From: a bacterium
GTDB taxonomy: Bacteria; Patescibacteriota; Minisyncoccia; Phycocordibacterales; VMEP01
DNA: 6,642 bases
Direction of reading: 5' to 3'
Assembly (NCBI GenBank): GCA_030699625.1
Contig: JAUYLU010000050.1
Location: 1 to 6,642, forward strand
The notes beneath the pieces are model-generated. The model worked only from the letters and a program-made list of their open reading frames with translations, did no database searches and was not told the origin of the DNA. This document shows, piece by piece, positions 1 through 3,265 of this stretch (within the stretch, counting starts at the first letter, position 1; each line of letters starts with the position of its first letter). The translations under genes were made by a program, and so were the position numbers.

Positions 1-269
1 TCCGCGACCCCGGCTCGGCCAAGGCCTGCGCCTTTCGATTCCCTCTCGCATGCCATATTTTGGCGCACGGATAAAGGCGCCAAAATATGTCATTGCGGGT
101 GGTGAGGGTCGGCCAAGAACATTTTCTTTCGCCGTCGCTCAAGAAAATTTCTCGGCCCTGCTCGCGCGACCCCTTTTGCTAAACGGGTACCCGTGCTCGC
201 CTTCGATTCCCTCACCACTTGCGCAAAATATGGTCGCGGAACGCTCAATGCGTCCCGCTCGTTATTTTG
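1..269. repeat. Palindromic repeat array with tRNA-Trp 3'-end copies
   Basis: No protein gene is credible here. The stretch is a mosaic of inverted and direct repeats downstream of tRNA-Trp. Seen directly: TTCGATTCCCTC at 34-45 and TTCGATTCCCTCACCAC at 202-218 are inverted copies of the tRNA T-arm/acceptor end; 93-108 is a 16-nt same-orientation copy of 267-282. Other elements are a 13-bp hairpin (54-66 with 77-89), ATTTTCTT/AAGAAAAT arms (121-128, 141-148) and the perfect palindrome ACGGGTACCCGT (183-194). CGCGACCCC recurs at 4-11 (partial), 165-173 and, inverted as GGTCGCGGA, at 232-240. Such repeat-dense spacers are familiar from Parcubacteria genomes; any function is unknown. Confidence 0.75.
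54..89. repeat. Perfect 13-bp inverted repeat (hairpin)
   Basis: CATATTTTGGCGC (54-66) and GCGCCAAAATATG (77-89) are exact reverse complements around a 10-nt loop. There is no adjacent T-tract, so it does not read as a simple intrinsic terminator. It belongs to the repeat array between tRNA-Trp and the left window edge. Confidence 0.85.
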
Positions 270-289
270 CGGGTGGTGAGGGAATCGAA
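202..289. repeat. Long inverted repeat overlapping the tRNA-Trp 3' end
   Basis: TTCGATTCCCTCACCAC (202-218) is the exact reverse complement of 273-289, which is the T-arm and acceptor 3' strand of tRNA-Trp. The pairing continues inward with CGCAAAAT (222-229) against ATTTTGCG (264-271). Together this gives 25 bp interrupted by a small asymmetric bulge. The 34-nt loop holds its own imperfect hairpin, GCGG-A-ACGC/GCGT-C-CCGC. In the minus-strand precursor RNA this arm could pair with the tRNA 3' half. Confidence 0.85.
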
Positions 290-340
290 CCCCCGATAGC
301 GGTTGTGGAGACCGCAGTGATGCCATTTAACTAACCACCC
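270..340 (-). tRNA. tRNA-Trp (anticodon CCA)
   Basis: The minus strand folds as a 71-nt tRNA. The acceptor GGGTGGT pairs fully with ACCACCC, with a G discriminator as expected for bacterial tRNA-Trp. The anticodon stem GCGGT/ACCGC carries loop CTCCACA, giving anticodon CCA. The T-arm is GGGGG-TTCGATT-CCCTC, and the D-loop keeps its GG. CCA is not encoded (CAA follows the discriminator), so a CCA-adding enzyme is needed. Two oddities: the base 3' of the anticodon is C rather than the usual A37, and the D-stem has a T-C mismatch. It lies just downstream of rpmG, as in the common bacterial rpmG/tRNA-Trp/secE/nusG order. Confidence 0.93.
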
Positions 341-343
341 TAA

Positions 344-390
344 AACATTTTGCTTCGCAAAATGTTCGGGCGTCCCGCCTCTTTGGCGGG
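344..390. repeat. Two hairpins between rpmG and tRNA-Trp
   Basis: AACATTTTGC (344-353) pairs with GCAAAATGTT (357-366) around loop TTC, a 10-bp perfect stem. CCCGCC (374-379) pairs with GGCGGG (385-390) around TCTTT. Both lie in the spacer just 5' of tRNA-Trp on the minus strand. They may be processing signals or members of the local repeat family; neither has a T-tract. Confidence 0.75.
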
Positions 391-415
391 ATTAGCCCAA
401 TGGTCCTAATATAGC

Positions 416-437
416 AAAAACCCCGCGTTTCGCGAGG
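416..437 (-). terminator. Intrinsic terminator after rpmG
   Basis: On the minus strand CCTCGCG-AAA-CGCGGGG forms a 7-bp stem with one G-T pair, followed by TTTTT. It begins 7 nt after the rpmG TAA stop, which is the expected place for Rho-independent termination. tRNA-Trp beyond it would therefore need read-through or its own promoter. Confidence 0.8.
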
Positions 438-443
438 CTTAGC

Positions 444-602
444 TTACTTTTTCGATTCCTTGTGGACGGTCTTCTTTTTGCACCAATTGCAGAACTTCTG
501 GAGCTCAATCTTCCGTTCCACTTTCTTCTTGTTCTTCCTGCTCCAGTAGTTGACGTGCTTGCATTTGTCGCACGCGAGCTTGATGAGTTGGTCTTGCGAC
601 AT
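444..602 (-). CDS. rpmG: 50S ribosomal protein L33
   Basis: This 52-aa basic protein begins MSQDQLIKLACDKCKHVNYW and ends in TAA. L33 is a small structural protein of the large ribosomal subunit near the E site. The length fits the family (about 50 aa). Two CxxC pairs, CDKC at residues 11-14 and CNWC about residues 38-41, mark the zinc-ribbon (C+) form. The start at 602 is chosen because it gives the normal L33 N-terminus; an in-frame ATG at 659 would add 19 residues with no L33 character. No Shine-Dalgarno is visible. A short hairpin (607-619) occupies the place where one would be. An intrinsic terminator follows the stop, and tRNA-Trp lies downstream on the same strand. Confidence 0.93.
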   Translation of the reverse strand: MSQDQLIKLACDKCKHVNYWSRKNKKKVERKIELQKFCNWCKKKTVHKESKK

Positions 603-671
603 GGTTTTTCGGCCCGAAATATATCCCTCAACCCTACTATAGACGCCCTTAAAAATCAATCGCGGGAGTGA

Positions 672-700
672 TTGACGCGGGGCCGCGGCGGCGGTAGAAC
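672..700 (+). promoter_or_regulatory. Candidate promoter for the lipoprotein gene
   Basis: TTGACG (672-677) is separated by 17 nt from TAGAAC (695-700). These match the sigma-70 consensus at 5/6 and 4/6 positions. Transcription would begin near 707, leaving a leader of about 48 nt. An overlapping TATAAA (701-706) has a poorer 23-nt spacing. Confidence 0.45.
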
Positions 701-743
701 TATAAACAGCAGTACCTCGCCAGAGGGGACGTAATCGTCTGAT

Positions 744-749
744 GGAGGG
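744..749 (+). promoter_or_regulatory. Ribosome binding site of the lipoprotein gene
   Basis: GGAGGG lies 5 nt before the ATG at 755 and fixes that start. It is the only strong Shine-Dalgarno match in the window; rpmG, the EF-like gene and clpB have none. That contrast may reflect a different origin for this gene. Confidence 0.75.
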
Positions 750-754
750 ATCGG

Positions 755-1759
755 ATGAACAGGGCCATCGCAGTACTCGCCGCTTTCCTCCTCGGAGGAT
801 GCGGCGGCATGCAACCGAAAGAACCGATGCGGCCAGAACCGTTCGTGGTGGATGAAATCCTTATCAAGGGAGAATCGCCCGGCGGCGGACTCAAGCCCGA
901 AAAACAATCGGAGGAGGAGCTCAAGTTCGAGAAAAACCGGAACGGGGAACAGAAAGAGAACGAGTCCGGCGAGCCCCGGCCTAAAGGGCTCGCCTACGAT
1001 ATGCCGTTCTCCATGCGAACGGCGTACGTTCCGGGGCAAGCCATGCATCCGGAGAAACTTGTTCTGGAACAAAGCAAGTTGCTCGCAATCGGAGCGTCGG
1101 CCATGCTCTTCTTCTCGCTCTACAACGAAAATGCCGTCCCAAGGCAGGGCGGTGCCTATGCGAGTTCGAAAGAAGCGGCCGACCGGGTAGCGGAGCAGAA
1201 CCTGCGGGCGTGGTATTCCCGGCGAGAGCGGTACAAAAGCGACGTCTACGGGCTGTTCTACCGCCACGGCCCGGACTCGAACCTCCTCGACATGAAACTC
1301 GAGGAGCTGAAGTCCTGCAAGACGCACGTCTGGGTGAAAGCCTCGCACAGCCACGCCAAACCGGGCTCGAATCTGAACGAGAACATCTGGGGCGTCGGTC
1401 TCGCCTGCCGCATCAACGCGGGCGAGAAACATCGCTGGTGGTGGTCCGTCGACACGCTCCGGAACAGTCATCGGCTCACGACGTACCTCGTCGGCCCGAT
1501 ATACCAGTACGAGCTTTTCGAGTTCTACGGCTTCAGGTTCCTGCCGGGGATCCACGCACCGCTTACGTACTACAACATGCCCGTCAGGAGAAACGGGGAA
1601 CCCGTGGACCGAGTGGGGGTCAAAAAGCTCATCCTCGTGCCGGGGGTTTCCATCGAAAGCGGAGGTCCCCTGAAGGGCATCACCATCGACATCGGGAGGA
1701 TTCCCATCGCCGATGTCACGGTGGAACGCCTCTCGATCCAGGGGTATTTCCTCTTCTAG
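755..1759 (+). CDS. Putative lipoprotein with a PagP-like C-terminal barrel
   Basis: A 334-aa protein ending in TAG. The N-terminus MNRAIAVLAAFLLGGC is a lipoprotein signal with lipobox LGGC and acylated Cys16 predicted. Residues 20-80 are a charged, Glu/Lys/Pro-rich linker. Residues 107-123 are hydrophobic. Residues 190-334 look beta-rich and end in aromatic YFLF, as outer-membrane barrels do. By eye, residues 207-240 (NENIWGVGLACR, then K..W and NSH) line up with the E. coli PagP lipid A palmitoyltransferase segment NERPWGGGFGLSR, K..W and DSW. The catalytic Asp would be Asn, while Ser and an upstream His remain candidates. PagP acts in the outer membrane, which Patescibacteria are thought to lack, so this assignment is tentative. 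A strong ribosome binding site and a 3' terminator support the reading. It stands alone, convergent with the EF-like gene. Confidence 0.8.
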   Translation: MNRAIAVLAAFLLGGCGGMQPKEPMRPEPFVVDEILIKGESPGGGLKPEKQSEEELKFEKNRNGEQKENESGEPRPKGLAYDMPFSMRTAYVPGQAMHPEKLVLEQSKLLAIGASAMLFFSLYNENAVPRQGGAYASSKEAADRVAEQNLRAWYSRRERYKSDVYGLFYRHGPDSNLLDMKLEELKSCKTHVWVKASHSHAKPGSNLNENIWGVGLACRINAGEKHRWWWSVDTLRNSHRLTTYLVGPIYQYELFEFYGFRFLPGIHAPLTYYNMPVRRNGEPVDRVGVKKLILVPGVSIESGGPLKGITIDIGRIPIADVTVERLSIQGYFLF

Positions 1760-1775
1760 CAAGCCAAAACAAAAG

Positions 1776-1807
1776 CCGCGCCCGCACTTTGCGGGACGCG
1801 GTTTTTT
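1776..1807. terminator. Bidirectional intrinsic terminator
   Basis: CCGCGCCCGC (1776-1785), loop ACTTT and GCGGG-A-CGCGG (1791-1801) form a 10-bp GC-rich stem with one bulged A, followed by TTTTTT on the plus strand. It starts 17 nt after the lipoprotein stop. On the minus strand it is followed by CTTTTGTTTT, so it can also stop the convergent EF-like gene that ends at 1820. Confidence 0.88.
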
Positions 1808-1819
1808 CTTTGCCTCTTT

Positions 1820-2077
1820 TTATTCCGCTTTATACACCGACGCGCCGTCCTTCGGGCGCTGGGAAAGCTTCATGGCGACCTCGTCGCCTTTCTTTCCTCC
1901 GTCGACATCGGCACGGTCTATTTGAAGCGAATCCACCGTCGCCTCGAATTCGTCGTCCCCTTTCTTGAACTTAATCCTGTCCCCTTTCTTGAGCGCTCCC
2001 GCGAGCTTGACCACCGCCACGCCGATTTTGTCGTACCAATGCGTCACTTTGCCCAATTCCTTTGCTTCTTTTGCCAT
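1820..2077 (-). CDS. Translation elongation factor-like protein (EF-Tu domain 2-like)
   Basis: An 85-aa basic protein starting MAKEAKELGKVTHWYDKIGV and ending in TAA. The pattern GKVTHWYDKIGVAVVKL, LKKGDRIKFKKG and FEATVDSLQID, then KKGDEVAMKL, is that of small stand-alone beta-barrels resembling domain 2 of EF-Tu, annotated as 'translation elongation factor-like protein' in archaea and CPR bacteria. There is no GTPase domain, so it cannot be an elongation factor itself; the role is unknown, perhaps RNA or ribosome binding. The start at 2077 gives the canonical N-terminus. An upstream in-frame ATG at 2242 would add 55 residues of non-family sequence and would include the promoter. There is no clear Shine-Dalgarno. 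It converges with the lipoprotein gene over a shared terminator. Confidence 0.8.
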   Translation of the reverse strand: MAKEAKELGKVTHWYDKIGVAVVKLAGALKKGDRIKFKKGDDEFEATVDSLQIDRADVDGGKKGDEVAMKLSQRPKDGASVYKAE

Positions 2078-2097
2078 ATATAAAATCAGATTTATGC

Positions 2098-2117
2098 GGC
2101 CGCACCGACCTGCGGCC
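2098..2117 (-). promoter_or_regulatory. Leader hairpin of the EF-like gene
   Basis: GGCCGCA (2098-2104) pairs with TGCGGCC (2111-2117) around a 6-nt loop, a perfect 7-bp GC-rich stem. It lies between the predicted transcription start (about 2122) and the start codon (2077), at the very 5' end of the leader. It may stabilise the transcript or regulate it. Confidence 0.6.
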
Positions 2118-2128
2118 CTAGTGGACTG

Positions 2129-2158
2129 ATTATAATTCCTAACGAGAGCACGGTGCAA
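2129..2158 (-). promoter_or_regulatory. Promoter of the EF-like gene
   Basis: On the minus strand TTGCAC (2158-2153) is followed after 18 nt by a perfect TATAAT (2134-2129). The predicted transcription start near 2122 leaves a 45-nt leader. This is the best -10 box in the window and supports the start codon at 2077. Confidence 0.75.
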
Positions 2159-2159
2159 G

Positions 2160-2432
2160 CTTGGCCCATATCGCGCCTGGATGAAGGACTTTCGGACGAT
2201 GTCGTGGGGGGCGACATCGCTCTGGAGGTTTTGCGCGAACACGAATAAATTTCCTGACGGAAATTTTTCTCAGTCACGGATAATTTTCTGCTGAAAATTT
2301 CCGCGACCCCGCCTCGCGCCGTCGCGCTCCGGCCTTACGGCACTCTAAGCATTCGTGCCTCACCCGGCTCGGTATTTTTGCCTTGTGCTATTGCACAAAC
2401 AAAAATATACCTGCGGCCCGCGCACAAGCACG
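2160..2432. repeat. Non-coding stretch with tandem hairpins
   Basis: No credible gene. AAATTTCC/GGAAATTT (2247-2254, 2259-2266) and AATTTTC/GAAAATT (2282-2288, 2293-2299) form two adjacent small hairpins. TCCGCGACCCCG at 2300-2311 is an exact 12-nt copy of positions 1-12, with similar flanks. A two-step hairpin follows: outer TATTTTTG (2373-2380) with CAAAAATA (2400-2407), inner TTGTGC (2383-2388) with GCACAA (2393-2398). The style matches the array at 1-269, pointing to one dispersed repeat family. Confidence 0.7.
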
Positions 2433-2454
2433 AAAAAAAACCCAAGCAGTTGGG
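2433..2454 (-). terminator. Strong minus-strand intrinsic terminator
   Basis: On the minus strand CCCAA-CTGC-TTGGG is followed by eight T residues. The stem is short but the T-tract is the longest in the window. No minus-strand protein gene lies just upstream; the nearest minus-strand gene is tRNA-Tyr, about 550 nt away. It may therefore end a long tRNA-Tyr transcript or an unrecognised RNA. Confidence 0.7.
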
Positions 2455-2469
2455 ATTTCTTTCGTCTAG

Positions 2470-2583
2470 TGCAGAGCGCTTGAAGACGTTCGCACCTTAT
2501 ACAATAACAAAGACCCAGAGCTCATGGAAACCCTGGCCATAATTGACGGCCTGGTTAAAAGCGAAAATCTATCCCTTACGTGA
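2470..2583 (+). other. Short coding-like stretch, possible gene remnant
   Basis: An open stretch of 37 codons follows an in-frame TAG and ends in TGA. It reads ALEDVRTLYNNKDPELMETL and continues to SENLSLT. The composition is that of an ordinary amphipathic helical protein, unlike the surrounding repeats. The only ATG (2524) would leave 19 residues, so it is either a truncated remnant or chance. No family is recognised. Confidence 0.25.
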
Positions 2584-2717
2584 CCTCATTAAAATAATTT
2601 TTTAGTCAAGGCGAGGAAACGTGCCTCGAGGGCTTTTTCTCACGTCGTGCATCTTCATATGCATTGAGCGACGATGAACAACGGTCGAGATTAGTAGACA
2701 ATAAAAAGTGAAGTGCT

Positions 2718-2936
2718 ATGAACAAGTCGCTTGGCCTGTTCCGGCTCATCCCGTATCAAGAGCAAGAGCAAATCGTCTCTGAGTTGAGCGTTTTCTATGC
2801 GGACGTCTACGACGCGCTTGAGGAAACGCGAGAGAACGTGCGTGAGCTCGAACGGGGGCTCGATCAGCTCTTCTATGGCGATGGCTATGGAAAGCCGATT
2901 GATGAGGTTGCCAGGAACAGGAAAAGAACTAGCTAA
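2718..2936 (+). CDS. Hypothetical 72-aa protein
   Basis: It encodes MNKSLGLFRLIPYQEQEQIV and continues to a basic tail RNRKRTS, with stop TAA at 2934-2936. I do not recognise the family. Residues 12-50 are rich in Glu and Gln and look helical (QEQEQIVSELSVFYADVYDA, LEETRENVRELERGLDQL), probably a coiled coil or a small helical bundle; there is no signal peptide or membrane segment. The ribosome binding site is weak (GTGAAG about 5 nt before the ATG) and no convincing promoter is seen. The stop codon sits inside an 8-bp hairpin (2928-2948). It is flanked by repeat DNA, with a possible remnant just upstream, so it may be a surviving part of a larger gene. The amino-acid composition favours a real product over chance. 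Confidence 0.5.
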   Translation: MNKSLGLFRLIPYQEQEQIVSELSVFYADVYDALEETRENVRELERGLDQLFYGDGYGKPIDEVARNRKRTS

Positions 2937-2976
2937 ATCGTAGCTAGTGAGAGTCCAGGGGTCATCCCTGGCTCAC
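2928..2976. repeat. Two adjacent hairpins after the 72-aa gene
   Basis: ACTAGCTA (2928-2935) pairs with TAGCTAGT (2941-2948) around AATCG and includes the TAA of the 72-aa gene. Overlapping it, GTGAG (2947-2951) with CTCAC (2972-2976) and CCAGGG (2955-2960) with CCCTGG (2966-2971) form an 11-bp stem bulged by AGT, loop GTCAT. There is no T-tract on either side, so these resemble repeat elements more than terminators. Confidence 0.75.
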
Positions 2977-3008
2977 GGAATTTGAACCCGAACAGGATTT
3001 GAATTTTG
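2977..3008 (-). repeat. T-arm-like sequences 3' of tRNA-Tyr
   Basis: Read on the minus strand, this spacer contains ATTCAAATCCTG and then GGGTTCAAATTCC, both resembling a tRNA T-arm (compare GGTTCGAATCC in the adjacent tRNA-Tyr). No acceptor or anticodon arm accompanies them, so this is not a complete tRNA. It could be a duplicated and diverged tRNA 3' end. Confidence 0.35.
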
Positions 3009-3092
3009 TGCGCCGGGGAGGATTCGAACCTCCGTAGCCCATGGGGCAGCAAATTTACAGTTTGCCCTCGTTGACCGCTTGAGTACCGACGC
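3009..3092 (-). tRNA. tRNA-Tyr (anticodon GTA)
   Basis: The minus strand folds as an 84-nt class II tRNA. The acceptor GCGTCGG pairs with CCGGCGC (one T-G pair) and the discriminator is A. The anticodon stem GCAAA/TTTGC holds loop CTGTAAA, giving GTA with the usual A37. A long variable arm follows (GCCCCATGGGC region), as expected for bacterial tRNA-Tyr. The T-arm is GGAGG-TTCGAAT-CCTCC. CCA is not encoded. It lies downstream of clpB, separated from it by a terminator hairpin, and probably has its own promoter. Confidence 0.95.
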
Positions 3093-3101
3093 AATGAAGA
3101 A

Positions 3102-3129
3102 ATGATGCCACAAAAACTTTATTTTTCAA
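3102..3129 (-). promoter_or_regulatory. Weak candidate promoter of tRNA-Tyr
   Basis: On the minus strand TTGAAA (3129-3124), a 16-nt spacer and CATCAT (3107-3102) place a start within a few bases of the tRNA 5' end. The -10 matches only 4/6 positions, so this is tentative. Confidence 0.3.
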
Positions 3130-3137
3130 ACATATGG

Positions 3138-3164
3138 AAAATCCCGGTTTGAGCCGGGATTTTT
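3138..3164. terminator. Bidirectional intrinsic terminator between clpB and tRNA-Tyr
   Basis: AAAATCCCGG (3138-3147) pairs perfectly with CCGGGATTTT (3154-3163) around a 6-nt loop. The stem ends in T-runs on both strands. It lies 100 nt after the clpB stop and is the most plausible end of the clpB transcript. Confidence 0.8.
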
Positions 3165-3239
3165 CATTCGAATTTCTATATTTCCTAGCGAGCCCACGGG
3201 TGAAAGCTTGTTTTCATCTTGGGCGAGCGACGGAAATTC

Positions 3240-3265
3240 AAGCGATTCACGGGTGTGAATCGCTT
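3240..3265. repeat. 11-bp hairpin overlapping the clpB stop codon
   Basis: AAGCGATTCAC (3240-3250) pairs exactly with GTGAATCGCTT (3255-3265) around GGGT. The TAA of clpB (3266-3264) lies at the base of the stem. There is no T-tract, so it is not a typical terminator; it could protect the 3' end or affect termination of translation. A second imperfect stem (AGCCCA/TGGGC with TGAAA/TTTCA inside) lies at about 3192-3225. Confidence 0.75.

Noticed and set aside
50..334. 94-codon plus-strand frame at the left end
   Set aside because: It runs through palindromic repeats and antisense through tRNA-Trp; the product has no protein-like character.
1..340. CRISPR array
   Set aside because: Repeats are inverted, unequal in length and irregularly spaced; no regular direct repeat/spacer pattern or cas genes.
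656..1762. 368-codon minus-strand open frame opposite the lipoprotein gene
   Set aside because: The plus strand has the ribosome binding site, lipobox signal, candidate promoter and terminator; the minus product has only shadow-like composition and no supporting signals.
1210..1968. 252-codon plus-strand frame overlapping the lipoprotein gene
   Set aside because: Arg/Pro-rich out-of-frame shadow that runs through the terminator and into the convergent gene.
2078..2242. 55-residue N-terminal extension of the EF-like protein
   Set aside because: The extension covers the promoter and leader hairpin and lacks family similarity; the ATG at 2077 gives the normal N-terminus.
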